A DNA stretch of 41,507 nucleotides from an uncultured Treponema sp. Its GTDB lineage: Bacteria; Spirochaetota; Spirochaetia; Treponematales; Treponemataceae. Positions 15,718 through 24,149 of this stretch are shown here, piece by piece. A program made the position numbers and the translations under genes. Position 1 is the first letter of the stretch; each line of letters begins with the position of its first letter. The notes below the pieces were generated by a model that was given only the letters and a program-made list of their open reading frames with translations, was not told the origin of the DNA and made no database searches. The stretch covers positions 1-41,507 of the forward strand of contig CAMOWQ010000007.1 in the NCBI GenBank assembly GCA_946628495.1. Reading direction: 5' to 3'.

Positions 15718-17072
15718 TTTTCTCCCCCAAGATTTTCACATATAGAATAGATATATGCCGGACTGAAAGAATCGAGCGTAAAATTATAAGTATTTCTGTT
15801 TTTGCTGTCTGAAAGGATTTCCCTGCATTTACAAAAACATTTGCGTGCATTTTCATCTTTGCCAATATCGCGAAGAACAAGTCCGTGATAAAAATATGCA
15901 GGCCAGAAGTCGGAAGAAAGTGTTTGTGCGGAAGCAAACAGGGATTCTGCTGCAGCCTTGTTGTCATCGTGATATTCAATATAGCCCTGCAGAAAAAATG
16001 AATATTTTTTATTTTCGGAACCTGTTATTGAACGGGCAATTGTTCGGGCTTTAGTAAAATCTGAACGGTTAATGTGCGTGCAGATTTCTTCATATATTTT
16101 TTTTATGTCCAGGCATACGTTTTCTGTAGAAGTTTTTGTTTCCGTTGCCGTATTATTCTGAACGGATGTATCGTTTCCTTTACGTGCCTTTTCGACCTGC
16201 ATGCGGATTTTTTCTATCCTTTTTTTCTGAGCATCAGCTTCCTCGTCTTTTTTTATAAGATTCTGTGTTTTGTCTTTTACAAAATAATAAACTCCGCTGC
16301 TGCTGGTTTTGTATAAATCTTTTGGAATAATTTCTTTGTCTATAGAACCGATTTCGTTCATGGAGAAAAACAGAAGGCCGTTATCTTTAAGACGTTCACT
16401 TACTTTTGCCGTTACCTGCTTGCGTGTTTCGTTGTCAAAATAGATGAATACGTTGCGCATAAAGATTATGTCGGGTTCTTCTGTAAACGGTAAAACCGAA
16501 TCTTTTATGAGGTTGAATTTAAAGTGATTTATTCTCTTTAAGAATGATTCGTTAAAAATAATTTCCTTTTCCATTAGTTTTGAAAAAGGTTCCAGATAAT
16601 TATGATATTTTTTTCCGTCACTGCGAAGTGAATAAAGTGAATAACGTCCATCTTCAAGTCTTGAAAGTGCATTGTCGTCTATGTCTGAGGCATATATCGT
16701 AAGGTTTATATTCATGGAAAGTGCAAGTGCCAGCAGCGAAATAGGTTCTTCGCCGGTTGCACAGCAGCATGACCATATAACCATGTCTTTTCCCATAAAT
16801 TTTGGAAATACTTCATTTTTTAGTATATCAAACTGCCGTTCTTCGCGGAAAAAATATGTTTCGTTTACGGTTACAAGATTGATTATATCGTCAAAATCTG
16901 AAGTATACGGCATAAGTTCCTTGCAGAATAATGAAGGTGTTTTATTACGCTCTGCCGCACGTTTTTCTATGAAATTGCATAAAGTAGGAATTTGCGTCTT
17001 AGCAAGATAAATTCCAGAAAACTCCAATATCTTTTGGGAAATCAGAGAAATGAATTCGTCTGTATTGTTCAT
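15714..17072 (-). CDS. cheR: Chemoreceptor glutamate methyltransferase CheR with C-terminal TPR region
   Basis: 452 residues. An N-terminal helical CheR domain (LVTVNETYFFRE, which contacts the receptor) precedes the SAM-binding methyltransferase core with WSCCCATGEEP (canonically GCxTGEEP), ASDIDDNALS and IIFMRNVFIYFD. After a charged linker (~285-320), the last 130 residues are TPR-like helices (FTKARTIARSI, AAAESLFASAQTL, WPAYFYHGLVLRDIGKDENARKCF). TPR-bearing CheR proteins occur in Frz, Wsp and Pil-Chp type systems, where the repeats modulate methylation. It overlaps both flanking genes by 4 nt (ATGA). Confidence 0.93.
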   Translation of the reverse strand: MNNTDEFISLISQKILEFSGIYLAKTQIPTLCNFIEKRAAERNKTPSLFCKELMPYTSDFDDIINLVTVNETYFFREERQFDILKNEVFPKFMGKDMVIWSCCCATGEEPISLLALALSMNINLTIYASDIDDNALSRLEDGRYSLYSLRSDGKKYHNYLEPFSKLMEKEIIFNESFLKRINHFKFNLIKDSVLPFTEEPDIIFMRNVFIYFDNETRKQVTAKVSERLKDNGLLFFSMNEIGSIDKEIIPKDLYKTSSSGVYYFVKDKTQNLIKKDEEADAQKKRIEKIRMQVEKARKGNDTSVQNNTATETKTSTENVCLDIKKIYEEICTHINRSDFTKARTIARSITGSENKKYSFFLQGYIEYHDDNKAAAESLFASAQTLSSDFWPAYFYHGLVLRDIGKDENARKCFCKCREILSDSKNRNTYNFTLDSFSPAYIYSICENLGGEK

Positions 17073-18139
17073 TTTTCATCCTCCCGTTTTTTATCTGTAA
17101 GTGACCATAAGCGTTCTGGAATTTTATCTAATGGAAGTATTTCGCATGTTCCTCCAGCTTCGTATGCAGCCTTAGGCATTCCGTAAATGACAGATGAATT
17201 CTTGTCCTGTGCAATTGTGTATGCTCCAAGTTCTTTTAAATGACGGCAGCCTAAAGCACCGTCGGCCCCCATTCCTGTAAGAATGACGGCGATGCAGTTT
17301 CCGCCAAGAACGTTTGCAGCGCTTTCTAACATTTTATCTACAGACGGACGCAGAAAATTAAGGGGGGCATCGTGGTTTAAAACAAGGTTGAAAGTTCCAA
17401 AGACATTCCTTGCAACTGTAAGATGTACGTCTGAAGGTGCAAAATAAACATGCCCCGCAATTGGCTGAATGTTGTTTTCTGCAAGGTGAACCGGAACCTG
17501 CGTTTCCTGATTCAGCCAGGTTATAAGATTTTTATCAAAAAAAGAATCGATATGCTGTGTTATTAAAATTGGAATAGGGTAGTTTTTGCCAATGCCTTTT
17601 ATAAGTGTTGCAAGAGTTGCAGGTCCTCCCGTAGAAACACCAACAAGAACTGCCTCAAACTTTTTTCCGGCAATTTTGCTTTTTATGTTTTTAAGCGGTA
17701 ATTCTATGGTTCCGTCTTCGGAACAGTTTGCCGTTACAGGATGATTTTCAAAAAGAATTGAACATTTTACGTCCATAATCTGCTGTGTTAAAAAATCTGC
17801 ATAGGCATCTACTTTTTTAGCGGAAAATGAAAGAAAATTCGGCATGTCAAGAAATTTTATGTTTTTTATATTAGGCCGGTCTTTGTCGTTTTCGTCTACA
17901 TAAATTATGGACGGAATGTTTGTCTTGCTGCTGTATTCGTTAATTGAAAAACTTCTGTGTTGCGCAAGCAGGTTTTTATTCAGAATTACAGCATCAGGAT
18001 GTTTTGTTTCTATAATTTCCTTTAGTTCTTCAAAAGAGGTTGCTTCAGTCAGCCATTCAAGTTTTTTTGATTTTGTAATTATGTCTTTTAAGGTTGAACG
18101 CACAAGTGCGGAAGAATCTGCTGTAATAATTCGAATCAT
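17069..18139 (-). CDS. cheB: Chemoreceptor methylesterase CheB with degenerate receiver domain
   Basis: 356 residues. The C-terminal methylesterase (from ~160) has the full Ser169-His196-Asp293 triad (GVSTGGP, ITQHID, TGMGADGA). The N-terminal domain has receiver length and fold pattern, but the phosphoacceptor position is Asn54 (AVILNKNLL instead of LLDxEMP), the acidic pair is ADS, and no DG or KP motifs follow. It therefore probably cannot be activated by phosphotransfer from CheA in the usual way. It may be constitutive or regulated by protein contact. The start overlaps the preceding stop by 4 nt (ATGA). Confidence 0.92.
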   Translation of the reverse strand: MIRIITADSSALVRSTLKDIITKSKKLEWLTEATSFEELKEIIETKHPDAVILNKNLLAQHRSFSINEYSSKTNIPSIIYVDENDKDRPNIKNIKFLDMPNFLSFSAKKVDAYADFLTQQIMDVKCSILFENHPVTANCSEDGTIELPLKNIKSKIAGKKFEAVLVGVSTGGPATLATLIKGIGKNYPIPILITQHIDSFFDKNLITWLNQETQVPVHLAENNIQPIAGHVYFAPSDVHLTVARNVFGTFNLVLNHDAPLNFLRPSVDKMLESAANVLGGNCIAVILTGMGADGALGCRHLKELGAYTIAQDKNSSVIYGMPKAAYEAGGTCEILPLDKIPERLWSLTDKKREDEK

Positions 18140-18570
18140 AACTGCCCCCGATTGCTGTTATTGATGATTTTTAATTCAAGAATTTTTTTAATGTCTATGA
18201 AATAACGGTTTCTGTTTTCCGTAAAATTGCAGGCAAGAATTCCAGATTTTTTAAGGCCTTCTGCATAGGTGTCCGAAAAAAGCGAAAAGTCTTTAAGAGG
18301 AATTGTAATGATATTGCATTCGCATGATGTTACAAACGAAAGATGCTCCATATTATTCCCTTTAAGAATGAACATTGTGTAGGATGAAGTGTCTTTCCCA
18401 CTTTGATTGAAGGCAGCTGCATAATCGTCGAGATTGAAAATTCCTGTGTCGGTGCCTGCAATTTCCGGAGTGAAGTCGGGCATGCTTATTGCAGAACCGA
18501 CTTCGCTGTTTGAAATTAGAAAATCAATTGAGGAATAGGAAATGCATATAAATTTTTCATGCTGCGGCAA
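18136..18570 (-). CDS. Divergent CheW-like coupling or adaptor protein (tentative)
   Basis: 144 residues. The pattern of short strands (KFICISYSSIDFLISNSEV, SYTMFILKG, LSFVTSCECNIITIPLKD) and position beside cheW suggest a highly diverged CheW-type beta-barrel, but I see no diagnostic CheW motif, so this is inference. The frame has no early ATG; a TTG at 18570 preceded by AGGA at a 7-nt distance, inside the end of cheW (14-nt overlap), is the best start. The ATG at 18560, which overlaps the cheW stop, is in a frame that closes after 14 codons. It could be an adaptor linking a particular partner to the array. Confidence 0.55.
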   Translation of the reverse strand: MPQHEKFICISYSSIDFLISNSEVGSAISMPDFTPEIAGTDTGIFNLDDYAAAFNQSGKDTSSYTMFILKGNNMEHLSFVTSCECNIITIPLKDFSLFSDTYAEGLKKSGILACNFTENRNRYFIDIKKILELKIINNSNRGQL

Positions 18571-19048
18571 TTTCTTTTCCTACTTTTTGAATTATTGCAT
18601 CTATTTTGAGCACGAATACATCTTCGCCGTTTATGGAAAGTGTGCCTGAATAAAAATCAGACATTTCCGTTTCGGAGAATTGAACCAGTTCATCGTTTGA
18701 TGCTGTAAAGAAATCTTTGACATCTGTTATTCTAAGGCAACTATGGCTTTCGTGGTTTAGAATAATGAATAATTTTGCATCAGAAACTGTATGCCCTTCC
18801 AGTGCGGCTGTGTCTATTACAACATACGGGTCGCCGTAGCGGTTTAGGACGCCGTTTATATAGGACGGAACAAAAGGAAGCGGAAAAACGGTTGCATCCC
18901 GTAAAATTTCCTTTACCGCTTCTGCTGGTATTGCAAATTTGCTTTCGCCGATTGTAAAAATCAGCCAGGTTGCCTTTTTTTGAGTTAGAACGATATCAGT
19001 TTTTTCTGTTTTTTCGTCTTTTATTAATGATAAAATATCTTCCGACAT
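18557..19048 (-). CDS. cheW: CheW-family chemosensory coupling protein
   Basis: 163 residues with a single CheW domain (~25-155): TWLIFTIGESKFAIPAEAVKEIL forms the first strands, and FVPSYINGVLNRYGDPYVVID matches the conserved VPxYIxGVxNLRGxxxPVID segment that binds receptors and CheA P5. NRYG replaces the usual NLRG, moving the key Arg by one. It is the first gene of the eight-gene operon. No Shine-Dalgarno precedes the ATG; a strong -10 ends only 8 nt upstream. Confidence 0.92.
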   Translation of the reverse strand: MSEDILSLIKDEKTEKTDIVLTQKKATWLIFTIGESKFAIPAEAVKEILRDATVFPLPFVPSYINGVLNRYGDPYVVIDTAALEGHTVSDAKLFIILNHESHSCLRITDVKDFFTASNDELVQFSETEMSDFYSGTLSINGEDVFVLKIDAIIQKVGKEIAAA

Positions 19049-19056
19049 GATGTAAT

Positions 19057-19085
19057 ATTATAAGTGAGAATTCGGCGAAACGCAA
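19057..19085 (-). promoter_or_regulatory. Promoter of the chemosensory operon, probably leaderless
   Basis: On the minus strand TTGCGT (19080-19085), a 17-bp spacer and a perfect TATAAT (19057-19062) end 8 nt before the cheW ATG at 19048. The predicted start leaves a leader of only 1-2 nt. Confidence 0.65.
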
Positions 19086-19092
19086 AGTTTTT

Positions 19093-20070
19093 TTATTTGT
19101 CCAGATAACCGCCAAAGCAATAACCAATCAGTTCGTCTTGAATAGGATTTCCGTCCTTATCTAGAGTTCCCTTAAAAATGCAAACCTGATACCAGTAATC
19201 AAAAATGCCGTCTATTGTTTCGGGAGTGTTAGATGCCTTTCGTAATATCTTAATTTTTTCACCTTTGTTTATAGTAATAATGCTGTCGCTCTTTTTGTCT
19301 GCATTCTTTCTAACTCTTATATTATCAAGAGTTTTTACCATTAAGTTTGAATCAATGCTGTTTAAGATTGCTTCAAACTGAGTTTGAAATTCCTCAAGTT
19401 CTTTTACGCCTGTATTTTTTTTCTTTAGTGCCATATAAATATCAAGTTCGCTTTTTCCTTCATTGAATTTCCATCCTTCGTGCTGTTCTCCGCCCATATC
19501 GCCAGGTTTTACTCCCGGATAAACCAGATGAACGAATTTATCAAGCTGTTTTAAGATTTTGTCGTTTGCATTGCCGGTTGTTTTATCGAATGTCAGTTTG
19601 AACAGATAGATGTTCTTTTCGCAGAATGCTGCAAATGTGTAGCTTCCAATGGTATTAACATACCATAAGGAAGAAAAATCATAGCTGACGGCAATAACCA
19701 TGTCTTTGTTTTTATAAACTTCCTGAAAACATGTTTCTGAAGGACCGTTTTCGTACCAGCAGTTTGTTTCAAGAATTTTCTGTCTGAATGAATCGTAATC
19801 AGAGCTGTTAGGCACAGTATGCCATACGGAGCGTTCATAAGAAATAAACTGATCAAAATTCATCACTCTTACTGTTAAAAGATTGTTGCCGCGTTTTTTT
19901 GAATCTTTTGGAAACGAACTGTAGTAATAATTGTAATTTACGGGATTGTAGTCAATATCAACATTCTGCGGGCATTTAAAAGATATTTCTTCCAGAGAAA
20001 TCCAGTTTTCGGCAAAAGCAATTACCGAAAGAATCATAAAGAGGGTAATAAAAAACTTTTTCTTCATCAT
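19093..20070 (-). CDS. Secreted protein with C-terminal SH3b domain
   Basis: 325 residues with a Sec signal peptide (MMKKKFFITLFMILSVIAFA, cleavage near AEN). The middle section is not recognised. Residues ~245-325 form a bacterial SH3-like (SH3b) domain: VKTLDNIRVRKNADKKSDSI, INKGEKIKIL, then WYQVCIF and GYCFGGYLD, the usual end of such domains, which often bind cell wall or protein ligands. AGGAG precedes the ATG. It ends 44 nt before cheW on the same strand without a terminator, so some read-through into the chemosensory operon is possible. A link to that pathway (for example as periplasmic sensor) is only positional. Confidence 0.75.
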   Translation of the reverse strand: MMKKKFFITLFMILSVIAFAENWISLEEISFKCPQNVDIDYNPVNYNYYYSSFPKDSKKRGNNLLTVRVMNFDQFISYERSVWHTVPNSSDYDSFRQKILETNCWYENGPSETCFQEVYKNKDMVIAVSYDFSSLWYVNTIGSYTFAAFCEKNIYLFKLTFDKTTGNANDKILKQLDKFVHLVYPGVKPGDMGGEQHEGWKFNEGKSELDIYMALKKKNTGVKELEEFQTQFEAILNSIDSNLMVKTLDNIRVRKNADKKSDSIITINKGEKIKILRKASNTPETIDGIFDYWYQVCIFKGTLDKDGNPIQDELIGYCFGGYLDK

Positions 20071-20087
20071 AAAAAACTCCTGCTTAA

Positions 20088-20093
20088 ATTATA
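20088..20093 (-). promoter_or_regulatory. Extended -10 promoter of the SH3b protein gene
   Basis: The minus strand reads TGCTATAAT (hexamer 20088-20093), with a poor -35 (TTTATA, 18-bp spacer). It is followed by about 11 nt and an AGGAG Shine-Dalgarno. It is divergent from the riboswitch promoter. Confidence 0.5.
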
Positions 20094-20133
20094 GCATGTA
20101 TTTTTGAATAGTATAAATAATTTTTGACCTGTC

Positions 20134-20163
20134 TTGATGGAATGAAATCTGTTGTGCTATACT
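20134..20163 (+). promoter_or_regulatory. Promoter of the glycine riboswitch/AGCS transporter transcript
   Basis: TTGATG (20134-20139), 18-bp spacer and extended -10 TGCTATACT (hexamer 20158-20163), with the start near 20170, directly at the base of the riboswitch leader. Confidence 0.6.
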
Positions 20164-20169
20164 AATTAT

Positions 20170-20341
20170 GTCATACGGCAACGTGTTTTGTTTGTATGAT
20201 TCTCTGGAGAGTTCCTGCATTCCAGCGGGACGCCGAAGGGTTAGAAAGTTTTATGCATAGTTGTTGCAAACGGCTTTTGATATCTCAGGCATAAGGGACA
20301 GAGCTAATTTAAAGATGTTCTGTATCACTCTTTGGAGAGCC
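20170..20341 (+). promoter_or_regulatory. Glycine riboswitch (single full aptamer)
   Basis: Conserved glycine-aptamer elements occur in order: CTCTGGAGAG (from 20202), GACGCCGAAGGG, ATCTCAGGCATAAGGGACAGAG, and a closing CACTCTTTGGAGAGCC (ending 20341). A small stem TCATAC/GTATGA (20171-20199) precedes the aptamer, as in singlets with a leader helix. The closing AGAGCC (20336-20341) can instead pair with GGCTCT (20376-20381), which gives a plausible expression platform. Glycine binding should hold AGAGCC in the aptamer and permit expression of the downstream transporter. Only one copy of the GCCGAAGG and GGACAGAG motifs is present. Confidence 0.9.
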
Positions 20342-20406
20342 GGTTTTCTTTTTATCGATGATGATGAAGGAGATTGGCTCTTATTTCATTTTAAAGGATA
20401 AACATA

Positions 20407-21822
20407 ATGTTTCAACAAATCCTTGACAAAATTGATAACGTTGTATGGGGTATTCCTACAATGGTGCTCATCCTTGGTACTGGTATCGTGATGACAATTG
20501 CAACACGCGGTATTCAGTTTACAAAACTCGGTCGTGCTTTTAAGAGCATTTTTAAGGAAAATGAAGGTAAAGGTGAACTTTCCGGATTCTCTGCTCTTTG
20601 TACGGCTCTTTCTGCAACAATCGGAACTGGTAACATCGTTGGTGTTGCTACCGCTATTCTTGCCGGTGGCCCTGGTGCTCTTTTCTGGATGTGGATTGCT
20701 GCCCTTCTTGGAACTGCCACAAAATATGCAGAATGTATGCTTGCAATTAAATATCGTGAAGTAAAGCCGGACGGACACGTTCTTGGCGGACCTTTCTATA
20801 CAATAGAAAAAGGAATGGGCCCTAAATGGAAATGGCTCGCAATTCTCTTTGCTATCTTCGGAACTCTTGTAGGTCTTCTTGGAATTGGTACCTTTACTCA
20901 GGTTAGCGGTATCTGTACTGCAATTCAGAATGCCTTCGACCCTGATATGGCTTCTACTATTACTCTTTTTAATACAGAATATTCTATTTCAACTGTAATT
21001 GGTGGAGCAATTATTACAATTTGTGTTGCTCTGGTTGTAATTGGTGGTTTGAAACGAATTTCTAAAGTAGCAGAAAAAGTTGTTCCTGTAATGGCTGTAG
21101 TATATGTATTCCTTGGTGTTTCTGTAATCATTATGAATGCTACTGCAATTCCTCATGCATTTGGTTTGATTTTCAAAGGTGCATTTGGTGTTGATACTGG
21201 TGTAAAAGCAATTGCTGGTGCTGCTGCAGGTACAATCATCCGTCTTGCAATGCAGAAAGGTATTGCACGCGGTATTTTCTCTAACGAGGCTGGTCTTGGT
21301 TCTGCTCCAATTGCTGCAGCTGCCGTTCAGACTGATGAACCTGTTGAACAGGGACTTGTAAATATGACTGGTACTGTAATTGATACTCTTATCATCTGTA
21401 CAATGACAGGTCTTTCTATTGTACTTGCTGGTGGAGATGTATGGAACAGCGGTGCTGAAGGTTCTGCCCTTACTGCAAAAGCTTTCTCTGCTATTCTTGG
21501 TGGAGACGGTATTTCTGTTCAGTTCCTTTTGATGGCTTGTCTTGTATTCTTTGCATTTACAACAATTCTTGGATGGGACTATTATTCAGAAAAATGTCTT
21601 GAATATTTGACTGACGGAAACATGCTTGTTGTAAGAATTTACCGCTGGCTTTATATCATTGCAGTTGCAATTGGACCTTACATGACATTGAAACAGGTTT
21701 GGACAATTGCTGATATTACAAACGGTTTGATGGCTATTCCTAACTGTATCTCTCTGCTTGTATTGAGCGGTGTTGTAGCTAAGGAAACAAAGGCTTACTT
21801 CGATAAGTATCCGACTTTGTAA
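20407..21822 (+). CDS. Alanine/glycine:cation symporter (AGCS family), glycine-riboswitch controlled
   Basis: 471 residues, a multi-pass (about 11 TM) sodium:amino-acid symporter. Family marks are the N-terminal WGIPTMVLILGTGIVMT helix, the signature ALSATIGTGNIVGVATA (substrate/Na+ site in TM3), GGPFYTIEKGMG, RGIFSNEAGLGSAPIA and LGWDYYSEKCLEYL. Length and motifs match AgcS/AlsT. The glycine riboswitch in its leader argues that glycine is a main substrate. AAAGGAT (20393-20399) precedes the ATG at normal distance. It is monocistronic, with a strong terminator after it. Confidence 0.95.
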   Translation: MFQQILDKIDNVVWGIPTMVLILGTGIVMTIATRGIQFTKLGRAFKSIFKENEGKGELSGFSALCTALSATIGTGNIVGVATAILAGGPGALFWMWIAALLGTATKYAECMLAIKYREVKPDGHVLGGPFYTIEKGMGPKWKWLAILFAIFGTLVGLLGIGTFTQVSGICTAIQNAFDPDMASTITLFNTEYSISTVIGGAIITICVALVVIGGLKRISKVAEKVVPVMAVVYVFLGVSVIIMNATAIPHAFGLIFKGAFGVDTGVKAIAGAAAGTIIRLAMQKGIARGIFSNEAGLGSAPIAAAAVQTDEPVEQGLVNMTGTVIDTLIICTMTGLSIVLAGGDVWNSGAEGSALTAKAFSAILGGDGISVQFLLMACLVFFAFTTILGWDYYSEKCLEYLTDGNMLVVRIYRWLYIIAVAIGPYMTLKQVWTIADITNGLMAIPNCISLLVLSGVVAKETKAYFDKYPTL

Positions 21823-21849
21823 TATTTTATAGCTGAATAAAGTTTGAAA

Positions 21850-21897
21850 GCCCCGTAAATCATTGCATTTTGCAGAGGTTTGCGGGGCATTTTTTTG
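21850..21897 (+). terminator. Rho-independent terminator of the AGCS gene
   Basis: GCCCCGTAAAT pairs with GTTTGCGGGGC (with G-T pairs) and is followed by seven T. It lies 28 nt after the stop codon. The remaining 80 bp to the convergent lipoprotein gene show nothing. Confidence 0.88.
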
Positions 21898-21976
21898 TTC
21901 AGAATCAGTTTTGTCAAAGTTCCGTTATTATGATGTCTAATATTGATTAGTTGTGCTGTTTTGAGGTGTGTTTGTT

Positions 21977-23179
21977 TTAGTTTTTATACAATGTCTTATC
22001 TAAATCTATTGAAATGAATCCTGCACGCCCAGTCTTGTAAAAATCCGTTTCTTCCCAGGCGGCATAAAGGGTTGTGCCTGAAATTGTAAAATCAGTATAG
22101 ATGAAATTTTCCGGCAGGCGCGGAAGTCTTAATGCGATTGGTTTTCCGCCGCGTAAAATATGTCTTCCTGGTAATGCCCCTTCTATATAAAACGTTCCGT
22201 CCTGAAAAAGTGCAGCGCTCCAGCTTTTCGAAAGCAATGCTTTTGCAAGAAAATCTTTTGTGCCGTTTACATTCTGTCTGGCAGAATCCGAGGCTTTGTT
22301 GTGATAGGAACGGGTTGAAAAGCCTCCTGCAACTTTTATATCCATATCAAACGAAATTTTTGAGGCTGTGCTGCTTACAAGTTTTTTTATTCTGTCCGGT
22401 GCCTGTGAAAAATCCTTTGGTTCTTTTGTTGCACGGAAGATATCTGCATCTGCTTCTGATGTAATGATATGTTCAGAGGCATTTGTCGGCGAAAGACTTA
22501 AAACTGGTGCAGTTGAGTTCCATTTTATATATGAAAAAAATATTCTGTCTTTTTCTATTGATTTTACACTGCAAATCCATTCTGTCCCGTCCCAGGAAAA
22601 ATCTGTTACTTCGGAATTTAATTGCGGAATAAGATTGCTGCATGTAAGAAGCGGATAGGCAAGCCTTGATTTTACGTCAAACTGTATTAAAAAAAGATGC
22701 TGGTCTTCCGAATTGATGTATTCTGCAAGTCCGCTTGTTTTGTTAAAAAACGAACTTTTGTAAACCGAAAAAACAGGCGTATTGTCTATGAATATCAGGT
22801 TTGAAGCTGTTCTGTCGTCGAATATGTTTGAATCGCGGCTTAATGTTACTTTGTCGTCTTCGAAGCAAAGAATGCCTGTCCTGTTTACAACGGCAAAAGC
22901 AGGCGGTATGGATTGCCCTGTTTCTGTACAAGTGTTTGCTGCGGAAATTCTGCGTGATTCCGTCCATGGTACAAAAGGAACGGAAGGTACATTCTGAGGT
23001 TTATCGGTTTTCTGAAAGCCTGAATTATTGAAGAAATACCACGAATGATTTTTTGCCGTTACCTGAATGAATTGCGTCTGATTTTCATCCAATGAATATT
23101 GGACTTCATCATTTTTTTTAGAACAAGAGGAAAAAACAGTTATAAAAGCAAGAACGATAAACAGTCGAAAGTATTTCAT
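21977..23179 (-). CDS. Lipoprotein of unknown function
   Basis: 400 residues with a spirochaete-type lipoprotein signal (MKYFRLFIVLAFITVFSSC, lipidated Cys19). The mature part is rich in beta strands, with repeated hydrophobic-aromatic strands (WYFFNNSGF, GILCFEDDKVTL, TPVFSVYKSSFF, FSWDGTEWICSV, SAALFQDGTFYIEG, TLYAAWEE) spaced like blades of a beta-propeller. That is a guess from pattern only. It overlaps the preceding lipoprotein gene by 4 nt, so both are made from one message, possibly as a surface or periplasmic complex. Confidence 0.65.
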   Translation of the reverse strand: MKYFRLFIVLAFITVFSSCSKKNDEVQYSLDENQTQFIQVTAKNHSWYFFNNSGFQKTDKPQNVPSVPFVPWTESRRISAANTCTETGQSIPPAFAVVNRTGILCFEDDKVTLSRDSNIFDDRTASNLIFIDNTPVFSVYKSSFFNKTSGLAEYINSEDQHLFLIQFDVKSRLAYPLLTCSNLIPQLNSEVTDFSWDGTEWICSVKSIEKDRIFFSYIKWNSTAPVLSLSPTNASEHIITSEADADIFRATKEPKDFSQAPDRIKKLVSSTASKISFDMDIKVAGGFSTRSYHNKASDSARQNVNGTKDFLAKALLSKSWSAALFQDGTFYIEGALPGRHILRGGKPIALRLPRLPENFIYTDFTISGTTLYAAWEETDFYKTGRAGFISIDLDKTLYKN

Positions 23180-24102
23180 AATCCATCTAAGAGTATCGGC
23201 AAGCGAGCGGTTTGTACTGAGAACTTTTTTGTCCTTGAGTTTGTTTTTCCATATATTATAAGGTACTGGTCATTTTTGCAGAAAAAATTGTTTTTTTCGT
23301 AGGATAAGCTTAATGTTCCATTTTTTATTTGCTCGTTTTCCGGAACGTATGAAGAATGAATGTCGTTTATGTTTATATTCTCCAAATTGTTTTGTGTTAT
23401 GTGAATGACTTTTTTTGCAGAAAAGATTTGTGCCGTAAATTTTCTTTGCGAGGCTGCAGTTAAGACAGTTTCCGTATCATATAGCCAGGGGTTAAAACAT
23501 TTGTTTTCTGAAAATGCCTGTTCACTTTTGCTTTTTATGTAATCATTGAATTTTTTCCAGTTAAAGGAAGCTGTAAAAGTTTGAGTTTTTTCTGCATTGC
23601 TGTAATTATCTGAAGAATAAAAAAGCTGCTGCATTATATATGCCGTATATCCGGACTGCCATGTAAGTTTCCGAATGTTTTCTTCAGGTTTTTCGTAAGG
23701 ATATATTGCTCCTGCGGGTTTATAAAAATCAGAAAGATATTTCTTGCTGTTAAAAACGAATGTAACCGGTTCTGCCGTAATGCATAAGGGCATGTTTTTT
23801 TCGGTTTCTGCATAAATCGTTGAATTTTTAATATATTCTTCCTGCAAAAGAATATAATCTTTTTTTTGATGCGCTGAAGTTATTTTTATCTTCCAGCCGT
23901 AAAGTTCAGGATAATTACAGTCGTTTTGAGGCGGCCACGAAGGAAGTTCAAAAAGAAGCTTTTCTTTACTGGCATTATTTATATTGAAGATTGAATTATC
24001 ATTTTCTGAAAAAGAATCATTCATTAATGAACAGCCGGTCAGAATTATAAGAAATGTAAGCAAAAAAAATGCAGTTTTGTTTTTAGGTTGAATTGGTTTC
24101 AT
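23176..24102 (-). CDS. Lipoprotein of unknown function
   Basis: 308 residues with a lipoprotein signal peptide ending in LIILTGC (Cys ~24). The mature protein is not recognised. It is polar, with several Trp/Tyr residues and a WPPQNDCNYPELYGWKIKI segment near the N-terminus. It is translationally coupled (ATGA overlap) to the second lipoprotein. A TATAAT sits only 2 nt upstream of the annotated ATG on the minus strand, too close for a normal start, so the true promoter is unclear. Confidence 0.62.
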   Translation of the reverse strand: MKPIQPKNKTAFFLLTFLIILTGCSLMNDSFSENDNSIFNINNASKEKLLFELPSWPPQNDCNYPELYGWKIKITSAHQKKDYILLQEEYIKNSTIYAETEKNMPLCITAEPVTFVFNSKKYLSDFYKPAGAIYPYEKPEENIRKLTWQSGYTAYIMQQLFYSSDNYSNAEKTQTFTASFNWKKFNDYIKSKSEQAFSENKCFNPWLYDTETVLTAASQRKFTAQIFSAKKVIHITQNNLENININDIHSSYVPENEQIKNGTLSLSYEKNNFFCKNDQYLIIYGKTNSRTKKFSVQTARLPILLDGL

Positions 24103-24149
24103 ATATTATAAATGCCAGAAAATTTCTAAAAAAGGAGTTTTTTCAGGCG

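Noticed and set aside
18518..18560. ATG at 18560 overlapping the cheW stop (ATGA) as the start of the next gene
   Set aside because: That frame closes after 14 codons; the long frame needs the TTG at 18570, which has a Shine-Dalgarno.
20386..20778. 130-codon minus-strand frame opposite the AGCS gene
   Set aside because: It is antisense to a clear transporter and its ribosome-binding region, has low-complexity composition and no start signals.
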